Shown here one piece after another: positions 38,285 through 51,799 of a DNA stretch of 64,000 nt. Both the position numbers and the translations under genes were made by a program. Position 1 is the first letter of the stretch, and the number at the start of each line of letters is the position of its first letter. The notes under the pieces are model-generated. The model was not told the DNA's origin. It saw only the letters and a program-made list of their open reading frames with translations, and did not search any database. Source of the DNA: Datnioides undecimradiatus (lineage: Eukaryota > Chordata > Actinopteri > Lobotiformes > Datnioididae). The stretch spans positions 6,300,215 to 6,364,214 of the forward strand of contig WARS01000016.1 in NCBI GenBank assembly GCA_008933995.1, read 5' to 3'.

Positions 38285-38690
38285 CTAACTTTGAAGCAAC
38301 AGTTTTTGTGGAAGGCCCTGTCCCTGCTTCAACATGACGACCCACCCCCCCAACACCAGCAACGCCACCCACTGGGACGTCAATAAAAATAACTTTTTAG
38401 CAGACTGAAGTGGAAGATCGTCACTGAACTGCACGAAGCTCTGACCTCAACTCCACCAACACCTTTGGGATGAACTGTAACATCAACTGTGAGCCAGCAT
38501 CACAGTCCAACCTCTCAAACGCTGTTGGGACTGAAAGGGGACAAATCCCAGCAGGCCGGTTCCAAATAAATTGTACAAAGCCTCAAAACAGGAGCGGAGG
38601 TTGTAACAGCAGCTTGTTAGTAGCCACGGTTTGAGGAGGAGATGTTCCTGTGATGTTCAGACGTCTACATACTTTTAGCCACGAAGTGCA
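38285..38690 (+). mobile_element. Decayed Tc1/mariner-like transposon remnant
   Basis: Segments match the 3' half of fish Tc1-like elements as I remember them. They include a CAACAGTTTTTGTGGAAGGC block, a GACCTCAACTCC-ACACCTTTGGGATGAACTG block (DNA of the transposase DLNPIEHLWDEL segment), a GTAACAGCAGCTTG-like block, and a terminal TCTACATACTTTTAGCC-like end. Frameshifts, stops and an insertion near 38345-38405 show it is long dead. The 5' half is missing. Confidence 0.7.
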
Positions 38691-39148
38691 CAATGACAGA
38701 GGAAGCGTTATTACTTTTTTTGGCGGGTGACATTTATCTTCATTACATAAACTCATGGCAAACATCACACCAAATGCTGTCAAACTGATCAGAGTCACAA
38801 TATAAATAAATGATATGTTCTGACCTTTCATCAAAGGTTGACTAAAGGGCAGTTTTGGCAGTTGTTTGCCCAACGAGTATTAGCAACTCAGTTATGGTTT
38901 ATAGAACTTTACTGGCCACTCGATCATGGTCTGCAGCTACAAAATGTGATAGAGTGGCTCCAAAGACACGGCACGTCCTGTAAGGCAAAGGTTTCACAAA
39001 CTGTTGCTCCACAGCAAAGTGAACTCGTGGTTAATTATTGACAAGAAACAGTTCAATGGGTCACCTGAATCCTATAAATGTCATCAACATGACTCAAGCT
39101 ATCTGCAAATTACACGCAGACCAACAAACCCCGCTATAGCCATGTCAT

Positions 39149-39154
39149 TTTATT
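39149..39154 (-). terminator. Likely frg1 polyadenylation signal
   Basis: AATAAA on the minus strand about 115 nt beyond the frg1 stop codon. Confidence 0.6.
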
Positions 39155-39267
39155 CAAAATAATAAAAACAACAAAATAGACAGTACATACAATGTTTCAT
39201 GGGCTGGCCAAATCTATAAAATCAAGACATCTACAAAGTCCTGGCAGTAATCTATAAACTGGAGTCC

Positions 39268-42200
39268 TCACTTGCAGTATCTGTCAGCTTTCATTTTGCT
39301 TCTCCTGGAATAAAACCAGAAAGATGACAGGTTATTTTCAGTATTACAGCGTTCCCGCGTAATCAACCTACAGTCTGTTAACTCATTATTATTAATTCAA
39401 TCTTTACATACAAAAATAATTAGAATCTGTAATCAAAGACAAACAAGCTTACATTTCTTCTTTTTGGATTTATGATGTACTGGTAGAGATGACTGACAAT
39501 TATGTATTTAGCACCATTTACACTCAGTGAAAGTGCAGAGTCATAAGTGCTTTTGTTGACACACACACACAGGCGACAGCATGCATGAATTGTCGCACCT
39601 CCTACTTGTTCTTACTGATGGGATGGTGTTGTGAATAGATTTTGCAGTATGTTAGAACGACAGCATGAGTCTGACTAAACAATCTGCCTGTGAGCTCACA
39701 CTGCTTCAAATAACATGTCTAATGCTGCAAAGTAAACACACAAATAAGAAATGAAAACAGGCTGGTCCACTGCAGTGTGAGCGTTTTGATTTTTTCTGAT
39801 ACTTTTCATCGGAATCCATACAAATGTCTTAAATACAGACACGTGTAGAGTTGCTGATGTTAGCAGCAGAGTTCAAATATTTTATTTGTGCATTTGTGAG
39901 CTGTAGCTTCAGATTTTAACTGCACTGTCTCTTTAAAAAAAATGGGAAGCATTTTTATTTTGCGCGACTTGGAAAAAAGTGATCATGATCATCTTATTTT
40001 GGTTCTTATGATAAACACGGTGAAGAAAAAGACCAGTGAACTGGAGGAAAAATAAAAACAAAGTGCACCTTTTTACTTTCACCTGTCGTTAAAGATGTTG
40101 GCACACTGTTTGCTATTTGTTTGTATTTAAAACTGATACATTCAACTTCATTGCCTGTCTTTTATTTGCCTTGTATTTCACAAATACTGTGTGTGAAAAC
40201 AGTTTGATTTTATACGCCCTTGTGTAAATTTCCTTTCTACATGAAGGAGCACATAAGGAAGAGTAATTGTATAATAAAGGAAGTCAATGAGGTGTTTGAG
40301 AATAAATATCTAATGAGCTTCTTTTCACACCTGTCGAGCAAAGCTTCGTGGAACTTCCCGTCTGTTCTGGCTCTCTTCAGCGTGGAGGCGTCTTCCTCAT
40401 TAACCCTGAGCCGCCGATCTTGAAAACTCTGAAACTTCTTCCTGTAATTCACACGGCGACATTAATAAGACTTTGACGAAAGGATGTGCAAAGGCAAATG
40501 AGTCACCACTCCGCTTGCGCGCGCATATAACCACACTCGCGCTCAAGATCACTGACATTTTCACAAGTTATCCTCTTTACAGAACCGACACTGACGCTCT
40601 AAGAAGCTAAATCTTTTTTTTTTTTTTTTTAAATCCAGATAATGAGGCCCAGAATGAACGAATGCAGAGTAACTGAATGTTGACAGCGGCGGCTAAATTG
40701 TAATAGGCTGAATGGCTGAGCTGACGAGCTGCCACACACCAACACATAAACCACTGTTATTTAAATACTCAGCTCTTGCTGGACGTTTTATCGGAGAGAA
40801 CGGTGGAATTTGTTAATGAGGGTGAAATATGCTTGTTGTTATTACAGACATATCTAAATAAGCTCTGCCAGAAATGTAGCAAGGTGCCACTGCACTGTGA
40901 GGCAGGATGGGAGGACGTCATCCTCAATCTGTCACTGTGCATCTTCACCAACATTGTTAAAAAGCCTGGGAGAGTAACTGATATTTAAATGAAAGTAATC
41001 TTAACAACGCGTTCGAATTTCTACCACAACAGTGCTACAAAACACCGAGGCGTCTAGTCAGAAACTTCTTTGATATTTAGTTTCTCTTTGCTCCGTCTGT
41101 GGTTTATGATTCCCCAGCTGCACTCCATCCTGAAAGGCATTTTAGACGCTAAACACTACATCAAGACACAGGCTCAAGGGCAGCCATTATCAACATGTCA
41201 ACATGATGAGTCCATTTCCCCGGCATTCATCTAAAACAAATAATAGAGCCCGGAACACAAGCCAAACCATGCCAAGCAAAAAAAAACAGCTTCAGACGTA
41301 TTGCCTGGAACTTAATAGGCCGCAGACGGGCCGTATATAAAACACTTGCAGCGTCGGATGCTGAAATGTGGTGTTGCCTGCTTCCTCGTCCCGCACGGCA
41401 GCAGACCATCAATTGCATCTTTAAGGCGCGGGACTGATGAGGCGGTAGCTTCGAGGCGTGATCTCACATCCAGGGATGTGATTTTGATGTCAAGATCTCG
41501 CCGGTGCAGACCAACACAATGTGAATTTAATGGGAAGGAAATCACAGTTTTTTCCCCTCAATCAGAATAAAGTGCTTTTATTCCTGAAGGGGCTGAAAGG
41601 TATACAGCGTAAACCGTGAAACACGAGTATAATTATTGATACAACGCGGCCACAGCTCGAAGACATACGCCGCTTCAACAAGACGACACTTCAAGTGTCT
41701 AAAGAGAAACAGGACAGCCGACGGGTACAGTACATGCTACACTGACAATAAACTATATTTCTTTTAACCCACTCACTACAAATTATTTTCATTGTATGTG
41801 GGAAACAGGGGACACACAACACTGACACAACTAAACCATCTCCATGACAACGAAGCAACTCACCGGCGGAGAAAGGCCAAATGATGTGGTTAAAAGCTTT
41901 GGAAATACGAAGTGAGCCTTGGTTTGTGCTGTTCGTATGTGTACGTATGTAACACTGTGTCTGCGTGCAATGAGCTTCCCGCTGCATTCACACGCTTGTG
42001 GTGGCATTTTAATGTTTAAGGTAATTCGTTGTTTGGACAAAAGTCCAAGATTAAACACTGTGTTTGTAAAACTTTTAATTGTTATTGACGCTCTGTCAGA
42101 GAGGAGCCCATTACACTCTGGTAATTTGTGAGGCCGTATTGTCGTATTGTTGAGCAGTGTGCTGGTGCATTATACTGTGGGGCTGCGGTTGCCAACCTTT

Positions 42201-45200
42201 ACTAGATTTGTAACACCCCTAAATCGAAGCAGTGTCTGAAAGTGACTGCTCACAGTTTGAATATCTAACAGCTGTGGCCAATCGAATCAAAAAGTGCATC
42301 GCGGTGTAGAGAAGTTTCTATTTTCCTGGTCACTTTGTATTTAACTTTCATGTAAACTGAGTTATAAAAGCAGTCACCGTGCTGCAAAGTACTTAAAAGG
42401 TACATTAAATGCAGCACTACTGCACGCAGCAGAGAATGAAGGACAGTTAATAAGAAAGTTATAAGCAGAGAGCAGCAGACACGGGTTTCTTTTCATTTGT
42501 TATTGCCTGGGGTGCTTGTGTACAAAGTCGGAGCTGAAGTCATACACAGCGGGGGTTACTTACACATAATTGACCTCACAGGACTTCACGTTGCCCCGGT
42601 CCTCTTCTGCAATGTCATCCTTACGCTTGATCTCTCGTTCTGTATTCGATCTGATCTGTTCATCATTCGGGGAAGGGACAAAAAACAAAAACAGAACGGG
42701 AAGATCTGCATTAAATAGCAATACCTTGAACCCCCTGAAGCGAGGTCACAGACATTTTCCCCCTTCCGTCCCCACGGCGAGGACCCCACTGAGATCGCAT
42801 GCTTAAAATGAAGGGATTAACATGCAACCTTGCGGAAGAGCACAATTTACACATCACCTTCACCATCTCGTCACCCCCCGCTGTCTTGCTCTTGGCCACG
42901 ATGTCCCCACTGTCACTGTAGGAGATGAAACAGCTATTTGCTGCCAGGAGAGCCATTTTGCCCTGAGGCAGAACAGGCAGAAAACAGAGGAGGAGGCAGT
43001 AGATTAGATAGAATTGCAGTGGGATTGATTGTTGTGACAGGCATGAAAGGTTGCCTGGTATTTGATGTAAAAGAGTCTCAAGGTTGTGCCGGGCCGGTTG
43101 TTTATAGGTTCAACAAAGCATCAAGGCGAGCGGCGCGCTACAGCGATAAGGTAGATGCATTCTGCATAATGAATTAGCTGTTCCTGACTACGGCTAAGTG
43201 TTATCTCTCATGGGCTAAACTCCAATCAGCCATGAGGCGAGCCGTGAAAGGCAGGGGACAGAGGTAAAACATTAGTCCCGTTTTACTGTGATGTGCCACA
43301 ACTGCAAAAAAATATGTTATTGTTCGGGTGAGCATGATGGAAATCAAAAGATTAGCGTACACCAATACATTTGAATAAGTAGAGTTTTTAATACATAATC
43401 AAGATTTATTCTTTTCTTTTCATTATAAATTAAACTGAAGTTTATTTTCTCAATTCTTGCTTGCTTTGTGACTAAAATGTAAAAAAAAATTGCCCATCCA
43501 TATTAAAAAAAACCCTAAATTAACAGTGTTCAATGTATTATTTAATACTGTCCACTGGCCGTTGTTAAAATCATTAAATTGTCAAATTAAAGGCACTGGG
43601 ACCGGTGAATTTGAGCGTTTCCTGCTTAAAGACGCAGTTGCAGACAGCCGCCGGTCACTTTCATGTTGGTCGACAGTTCATCTATTAACTGTTTCAGCGC
43701 TGCTTGTGTTGACGACCGATGACGACACACTCACACAATGGCTTGGTTGCGTAACGGAACAAATCTACCACGCCTGGTTCTTCCATACATGTGTCAGAGA
43801 GGTTCTTATAAACACCCGGTGGTGGCCCATAATCAGTGACATCAGCAATGTGTTTAAAGGACACGCCTGACTTGATTGCACCCTCTCCAACACCCCTAAT
43901 GTAGGTGAATTATCCAAATTTTCCTGCTTGCCAGTAAGATTAGGAGAAACTTTAGAAAGTCTACTTACGTCCTGGAAGACAGGCTCCCATTGTTCCCTGG
44001 AGCCGATGGCATCAGAGCGCCCCACTACCAAACCCTCAGAGTTGATACCCAGGTACTTCCCATATCCAGACTTCAAGGCTACCCTGCAACGGCAAAAATG
44101 ACCAAACATTGTCTTTGAGACTGATGTTAGCAGTGAGTTAATGTGAGATCTGATACTTGAAGAAATAACTCCAGAATGAGCAACACCTCAACTAAGACTG
44201 GAGACTGCAAGGATTCCTGGAAGAGTTCTATTTCTAATGTTTCTATGAAAGGTCCCCGCAGGGCATTAAATCAATTATCTGTGTGTGCAAATACGACGTG
44301 CCGTTTGTCTTCGCGTACTCACCTGCTGTCTGACAGCTTGACGGCGGTAAACTGTTCTGGAGGGTCGGGTCCTTCATCATCTGAAACGCGTCAAACAATA
44401 TTTACCTTTCACAGTTTTGACGGTTGGTCGTTTTGCTTTTCGTATGGCGCCATATTGGTTCCCACTCAGATTTATTCTCTCGATCTTTTCTTTTTCATTG
44501 TGTTTACATTAATGAGTCTCCTTGCTACCCGTCACAAAGAAGACCAAGCTGCTTCTGGCCCAAAGCCGAGTTCAGATATTCTGTGATGCCACTTTGACCT
44601 TTAACCACACTCTGGACACTGATCAAGTGTTCAAGTTTTGACAAACACCCCAACCATTATTTTGCATTTGATTAATTACTGTATAACAATCATGTGCCAT
44701 TATTAAAATGTGCATAAATCATCCTCACATCAAGTACCTTGAGACCTGCTTCCTGTTTTACTTATGCATTCTTGTAATTAATAATTCAGACCCTCTGGCT
44801 AGGCAGCCCTGTGCTGATCTGGGTCCAGTTCAGTGGCACTGAGACATTTGGAATAAGATATGGAGGGAACTCTTTTGTTGCATTTAACTGCTTTATTTTA
44901 TTCGGAGGTCTCCTGGTTTCCTCGTGATTTCAGAAAAGTGATCTGCCTGTGATTAGGTCACTTCCTGACCTTTACAATAAATCAAACTTTTGCATAATTT
45001 GTAGTGCGTCATACAGAGTTCGGGTCAAGGGAGAGCAGAGCCTGCGGGGCATTAACGAGGAAAGCATCGATATAGTTGAGGTAGAATGCGCCACGAGATG
45101 GAGGCTGATTGTCTCTGCGATATGTCAGACGTTGACCCTCAGTGCTGGCTAAGAGAATACCAGTGCGTTTCCGCTGACCTGCAGGTAAATGTGTACAATG

Positions 45201-46654
45201 TTTGCCGTTTTCTGAAATGCTGCATCATCCACGGCGCGATTGTCTGTGTAGGAGATCCAGTGAGGAGGGGGAAATCTCTAATCTCTATTTCTATACTTCT
45301 GGCTGGCGTCCTCTTTCATCTCCTGGAAATGAGCTTATGTGCATGCCGAGAACGAAGGCCCGCTAAGGGAATTGGGATGTTTCAATCTCCCAGCTATTTT
45401 CACTGGTTCTCACCAAACGTGGGCTGAATTAATTGTTATTGGTGTCTCGTTCCAGGCAGAGTCTTTCAATGAGCACCACTCCCTCAGAAGTGCCTGAAGG
45501 CAGAAGTGAGTGAAAACTCAGTGTTAGCTCTGTCCTTACCCTCAACTCAACCCCTGTTCAGCCTTTTCAGTCTGGTGTCTGGATTTACTGCTTAAACGCT
45601 TACTGCTTTGTGGGCTAAAGGCAGACCCCACCTTCATCTCCACAATGCCTGGAGCCTACAGTAAACAGAACCTCCAAACTGAGTTTTAAGTTCTTTAAGA
45701 TTGTCTAGCTGTGGGATGAGTGAATAGATGTAGAATATGCATCCTCAAACAGCCAACGTCCTACACGGTGCTGTTTATCTCATCTGTCATATTCATCATT
45801 TGAGTTGAGGCTAAAGACTTTTCTCGTGATTGATTTATTAAATTATTAACTAATTGTTGAATTACACATTTTTGAACAGAGACTAAAACTATCATCCTCA
45901 TCTTTGGGAGTTTAAACCATTATTCCACATTCATGTATAAAACATTATCTAAATAGCACATTTCCAAAAGTGTCCTTCTTCTCCGGCTCCAAAACTGATC
46001 TGTGCTAAGGGCAAAAATACACTCAACCATTCATGAACTGCTCATGAAATACAAAAATAAATTAAAAATATTTCAGAAATACTTTTGAAATCTGATTCTG
46101 AATCTACAGTTAATAAGTATTTTGGGAGCAAAGTGAAAAATAAGAGCAAGACAAGTAGCTATTGTTGGCATCATACAGCCAAACCAAAACTTAAATAGCA
46201 GCAATGTTGAGACGAAATATGAGCACAAACTGTTTTCTTCATATACCAAAAAATAAATGTCTCAAAACTGAAATGAAATTGAACAGTGAGTATAATACAG
46301 ATATTTCCCACCACCCTGAGGAAAAGGGATCAAATTCAGCCGCATGAACCTCCCGACTGCTCTGAAATGACTGCTCCCTTCCGAAATCACTCCAGTGCTT
46401 CTTCTTACCTTTGTGCGGCGCACCAAGTGTGAAGAGCCCACTATCCAGGGCATGGATGTACGCGTTGTTCTGCATCTCTATGGCAACCGTTCCAGTGATT
46501 TCCCCAAAGCAGCTGACAGACCACCAGCCACCTGGCGAGCAGAAAAACCCGTGTCAGAAAGTGTAATAACACACGACGACGCAGCGTGTGCCTGAAAGCC
46601 ACGGCGACATTAAGGTTCAGTGTCCGCTCAGAGGACAATCTTTGGAGTAGCATA

Positions 46655-46689
<35 letters not shown>

Positions 46690-48532
46690 CACTTCTAACT
46701 GGTGTTTCTGACCTCTGTGGCATACTGCACGAGCAACATTACAACACAGCATTAGTACTGTGAGACGCGCTCGTCTGTCGTACCTGCTGTATCATTTGTA
46801 ACTCAACCACTGCACTGCACTCCTGACCACAACTACTCCCATGTTATCTCTGATACCGTGGACATCTAGTTGGGCCTTGAATATTAATACTGGCTGATTT
46901 TAACATGCAGATACCTAGAGATATTTCCACATTCCTTCTACCAATCTTCTTAAGCTCATTATCCCCCATATACTTGTCTCACCATGTGCGGGACTTGCTC
47001 TAAGAACACAGACTGCTTAATGAGTACGTACAAAGTCTGTTGTTGGCTTGTACAATTTGTGAATACAGTGCATACACTCACCAATAATATCGTGTTTTTC
47101 TTCTTCATCTGCAGCTTTTCTCTTCTTATCTTTATGCTTCTTCTTTTTCCTGAGCAAGACGTTGAACAAAAGCCTCAGTTTGTAATTAGTATGCTAAATG
47201 TGTGACTACACGGGTATGCCCCGCAAGAACACCGAGACATTAAACCTATCAGGTGAGTTAACTTTTGGAAAGCGAATTTGTTTTTGCAGGAGAAAAAATC
47301 ACTGAGCTCACATCAAGCTGTGGTTATAAATCATGGTTTTAGGACATGAGCTGGAGGTTTAGAGTGGACGGAACCTTGTTGACTTTAAAGACAAACTTGA
47401 CAGCGTGCTGATTTCACTGCTCTCTCCGATTTAACATTTCAAGTCAATTTGACCTCTGGCCACATTTTGCATCACTACTGGGGGTCAGAAAGGTGCTGAC
47501 CCACCCAACAATGATGTCACATGATCATGGAGTGCACCTGTACGTCACTTAAACCTCTGGAGCTCAACATAACAAACTTAATAAGCTGCCTGTTTTGTCC
47601 AAATACCATTTAACATCAAAGTGAATGACGCTGTTGCTTAGTTGCTTGGAGACTTTGCTTTGGACTTTCCAAAACTGCTCATTTGATTTTGATATCTTAA
47701 GTCTCACACGAACTCCTTTGCAGGTTAAATGTGCATCTCTTAATCTGTATCTTCACTCTGCTGCATTGTCGTGAACTATGACAACCTGGTGATGGGTCTC
47801 ATCTCTCGCCTGCATCCATTGCCTGCCTCACTGCGTCCTCTTCTTGCGGTTCATGCTTGTTCGACGTTGGTGTGAAATGTTGCACTTTGTTGCATTTGAT
47901 TGATCATTTCATTGCAAATATCATCACTGTCGCGCAGCTTATGACGTTATGTGGCCCCTCCATCCTCCTTGATTGCTTTCTTGTTGGTTGTGTCATGTTA
48001 ATACTTTGTTAATACAAGCTCTTTGTGACATGCACAGCATAAATACATTTTACCTAATTAATTATTCATTTCTTTAAACAGCTCCCAGCTCTGAAAGACT
48101 TCCAGCATCCCTGTTATGTAACGCTGCAGTTTAAATTCTTTTTGGACAAAGTACGTGTGTGTTTGCTCACAGCTAAAACACATGATATGTTAAGCTAATA
48201 TCTAATCACACAAGAGGCTAGCGTGTTAGCTTGAGCTACTTTCAACCAGTCGAGCGAGGGCAGACATTGATATTATTAAATGTTTTAAAAGGGCTTCATC
48301 GGTACATACACAATACTAACGGTGTACAGTATCGGCTAATTCCCTAACAACGTAGTTTTAGCCTTGGCTAGCTTTAGCATTGGTTATTCAAACTCAGTTA
48401 ATGAGACGTAAATAAGACTGCAGATGATAGCGAAGTGTGATACTGTATGGTACTACGTAAAATAAACACTTACCCTTTGTTATGACCCTTTAAAACCAGT
48501 TTCGTTGATTTCACGTGAGAATATTCTGCCAT
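39268..48532 (-). CDS. frg1: FRG1 protein, 9 coding exons, 255 aa
   Basis: FRG1 is a conserved nuclear/nucleolar protein associated with RNA processing and actin bundling; the human gene is named for the FSHD region. Coding exons in transcript order: 48474-48532, 47082-47149, 46409-46531, 44323-44380, 43969-44083, 42858-42962, 42564-42655, 40331-40441, 39268-39304. They sum to 768 nt in frame (human 258 aa). The start [16 protein letters not shown] matches human. A basic nuclear-localisation stretch follows (about 20-32, [11 protein letters not shown]). The fascin-like beta-trefoil runs from about 44 to 180, with conserved segments [17 protein letters not shown] and [20 protein letters not shown]. 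The basic C-terminus ends KMKADRYCK. Introns are larger than in its neighbours. No damage is visible. Confidence 0.96.
46659..46688. repeat. (CA)n microsatellite in frg1 intron 2
   Basis: About fifteen CA units between frg1 exons 2 and 3. Confidence 0.9.
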
Positions 48533-48818
48533 TGCTTTATTTAGTGGTTAGCACTGCCAATAAACAGTACGCTTCCTAGACCAGGGAAAAGTACGGATGC
48601 CGCAGTGGCACAATCAAGATCAAACCGCTTTCGACAACTGAATATTTGCGTCCCGTCTAAATTTACAGCACCACCCCACTAAACAAACAATAAAAATAAA
48701 AATCTAAAATATACACTTATAAGACTGTATACAAACATATAAATACATGTACACTGTTATTGTAATCCAGCAGAACAGTCGTATTAATTATTAAACTGTA
48801 AAATTATTATTGTTTAAG

Positions 48819-48856
<38 letters not shown>
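48819..48856. repeat. (TCTA)n tetranucleotide microsatellite
   Basis: About nine and a half pure TCTA units, 290 bp upstream of the frg1 start codon. Confidence 0.9.
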
Positions 48857-49022
48857 ACACAGTACTTCATACATATCTTGAATCTCCACACCAGTCAATA
48901 CATGATCAAGTAAGCACAAGAGAATGATCATTGCTGTCATTCAGTGCCATATGCATTACATCGACTAAATGATTCTTTCTTTCATATATCAAATTTAATC
49001 AGAGCAGATCATAAATCATTAG

Positions 49023-49040
49023 ACACACACACACACACAC
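49023..49040. repeat. (AC)n microsatellite
   Basis: Nine AC units in intergenic DNA. Confidence 0.85.
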
Positions 49041-50819
49041 CAAAAATGTCAGACGTTCTCAGAGTCAAACCCCGGAGACCCTTCCCTCAAATACAAAAAT
49101 AGCTCCACCAATCAACTGGTAAGGTAGGCAGGAGGGTTGACCTCGAGGGTGGTGTCCTCATATAACTGTATATGCTAATGTTGCTTCATTTAGCAGGAAT
49201 GGTCCAATCCGGAGCCTGTGACAGGAGGTAATAAATCATTTGTGGACACTGTCAAGAAGTAAAATAAATTAGACAGTGGCTTGTGTTATCTGCTCACTGC
49301 AGTAAAACTCGACTAGTAAGAACTCAATCATCTAATAAAAAAAAAAAAGCAGCGGGACTGGAGAAAAACTGATGAGGGCTGGCCGAAACCAGCCAGACTC
49401 ACCATTACACCTCCAGCTCACAACATGTGTTAACTGATGCAGGGGAGAAACTACTACAATACCTTAGGGGGACTTGTGGTGTTGCTGTGTGTGAGGAAAA
49501 GTTCGGAGTATAGAAGATTAATCTGGTCAGAAAAGTCTTGTAAGCTTTAAGGAAAGTTAGCCAGTGGGGTTTTCAGAAGTCATGAATCAACATTTTACCC
49601 TGCCTGAACTGAATCCTACTTGTACTCTCTCTGTCATTCCTCAAATTCAATGATACTTGGACAGCAATCCCTGTTGTTGATGGGATTAAACAGTCATAAC
49701 TCGCACTGAGAGGGCTGAGTGGTTAAGCCTGTAAGTACTTAAAAAGAGCTGATGGAAGACAGCGTCAAGCAAAATGATAACACACTGTACCTGATGCTGC
49801 GGCACCTGATACTACGGCTTATTTAAAAAAGGTGATGTGTAGCACCATTTATACGTTGTAACTAATGTCTTATTACATTTCTAATGGATAATAAGGACTG
49901 TGTGCTGGTATTAAACAAACTTATTACCAATTGAATAGGTATAGCAAAATCAATTAAGGCTGAAATTATAAGTATTTTAACTTTATGGTGAGCCCATTTA
50001 ACTTCTGCTGAACAACAGCGTGCCCACAAAACAACAAGAGAGGGACTATGATGTAAAACGTATCATCGGGTCATACCTGAGCAAGTATGGCTTCTAAGTG
50101 TATCGGGCTGGACAATTGTGCATATTGCTTCCTAATAAAGTCTACTTTCTGACATCAGAGAGGTGTATTGGAATTTTTTTTATTCACTAAAGTATTAGTA
50201 AAAGATTTATTAACAATTCATAAACATATGTGTTACAACTTATAAACCTATAAATAGAGCCCCATTAGCAATAAGTGGCTCTATAAACAAACCATTCATC
50301 TGGAGCCTGTAATATAACAAATCTGCTATTTCTTTGTTCAGGTATCCAAAATTAAAGCACCAATAAAACTGATGCCCTCAATAAATGTAAAATACCTCAT
50401 TGCTACTCATTCCTCCTGTCATCAGTATATTTATTGCTTCACCATCACACCACAATATCAGTGGTAATGCTTTCCACTTATAAAAGACAAAGTTGATGGC
50501 TTGACCTCCTCACAACGTATAAGATGACACAATTTATGCAAATAATCGAACAGCACGACACCTCTCACAGTCTAAATGTTAGATCTGTCATCTGGTGAAC
50601 GATGAGTTCATTCAGGAACACTCTGATGTCCTTTGCGTCTTTCATGTCCTTGTTAAAATGCCTTTTGTCTAACAAGTCTGCCTGCTCCATTAGCTGCCTT
50701 TCAGCTGTGAAAAAGCACATTTATCATCCTTTATATGTACTGTACAAATCCTGCAACAGGGCTGACAAGGAATTAACTCATTCTTGTTGGGGAGAATTTT
50801 TCTTGTTTTGTTTTTGGCG

Positions 50820-50860
50820 TCACACATGACAAAAAAGTGCTGTTTTTTTGTCATGTGTGA
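50820..50860. other. Perfect 17-bp inverted repeat (hairpin)
   Basis: The left arm TCACACATGACAAAAAA (50820-50836) pairs without mismatch with 50844-50860 across a 7-nt loop (GTGCTGT). Pairing does not clearly extend into the flanks. It is too short for an ordinary microRNA precursor. It may be the head-to-head remnant of a small transposon, or a cruciform-forming site. Confidence 0.7.
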
Positions 50861-51349
50861 AGTGACCTATTACTAGCCACAGAGTTGATGATATCTGTCA
50901 GTTGACCATCCAGCACAGATAGTCATGGTGTCTAGAATTAAACCCCACTGAATCTGTATCTTTTTAACCAATATCAACAGCGTAATAATACAGTGTCTTA
51001 ATCGTCTCAAATGTATCTATGGTATTTCTTATAAGCCTATGCATATTCTGATATAGATATATCAGAAATAAACCAAAATGACCTCTGGATGACTTTGTTG
51101 ATCCTTTCACTTCCCATGAAGAGCACTAGCTGGTATAAATATTCAGTTATCATCTGATATATGTCTCTGCTTGAAGGATTGGCACAAAATTCAGTATAGT
51201 CATTCATGGTTCCTGGGCAAGTAGTATTTCAAAGTTTTGGTCTTCCCCTAATTTTTAAAGAAGCACCATCATCAAATTCAAATTTAAGTTTGTCCAATTC
51301 TTTGGTTCATGAACAAATACGTTCCCATCAGCCTAAGCTGTACTTTGTG

Positions 51350-51500
51350 TTTACTCCAAATTAGCTTAGCTAATATTAATAATTAGTTTTGCTAAGATGG
51401 CAACCATAAAAAACATGTCCTGCTAAACATCAGTATATTAGCATTGTTATTGTGAGCATGTTAGCTGATGCTGATATTAGCATTTTGCAATCCATCACAG
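51350..51500. repeat. TTAGC-rich decayed fish repeat
   Basis: Phrases such as CTGCTAAACATCAGTATATT and ATTGTGAGCATGTTAGCTGA resemble, in reverse, a repeat common in percomorphs (AGCATGCTAACATGCTCACA type). I recognise the pattern from memory and the borders are uncertain. Confidence 0.5.
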
Positions 51501-51799
51501 CCTCACAGTAAGCCCTTAGTCCTGTTAAATGGTATTTTCATTTCTTCCTCTATCAAGTTGGGAGACACAACTTAAAAAATGGTCCAAATCAGAAGCAGCA
51601 GTCAAAATAACCAGGGTTTTGGTGCATACGTTTAGCTTCAGTAAACACACAATCCTGTGTTTCTTATATTGCAAGTTAATGGCATGTTTCACCTTTCCTC
51701 CCTGTTAAATGTTTCCATCTTTCCAACTTCATGCCAATGAGTATAACCCAGGATTTGGGGGGGGTCATGCATCCCTCTGACCTGGATCTGTATTGTCAG

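Larger units (their letters stand above)
37304..39267. other. asah1 5' flank and frg1 3' flank
   Basis: asah1 is read leftwards from 37303, so its promoter lies to the right of that point. frg1 ends at 39268. A decayed Tc1-type transposon occupies about 38285-38690. The 12-mer GCCACCCACTGG occurs at about 38145 and again at about 38366. No coding exon is recognised. Confidence 0.6.
48533..51799. other. frg1 5' flank and intergenic DNA
   Basis: The frg1 promoter should lie just right of 48532. Beyond it the sequence is AT-rich with microsatellites at 48819-48856 and 49023-49040 and a hairpin at 50820-50860. A repeat-like block of TTAGC words lies at about 51350-51500. No reading frame resembles a known protein and no exon series is apparent. 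Confidence 0.55.

Noticed and set aside
49712..49760. tRNA-like phrase GGCTGAGTGGTTAAG
   Set aside because: It resembles the A box of a serine or leucine tRNA, but no B box, anticodon stem or acceptor pairing follows within 90 nt.
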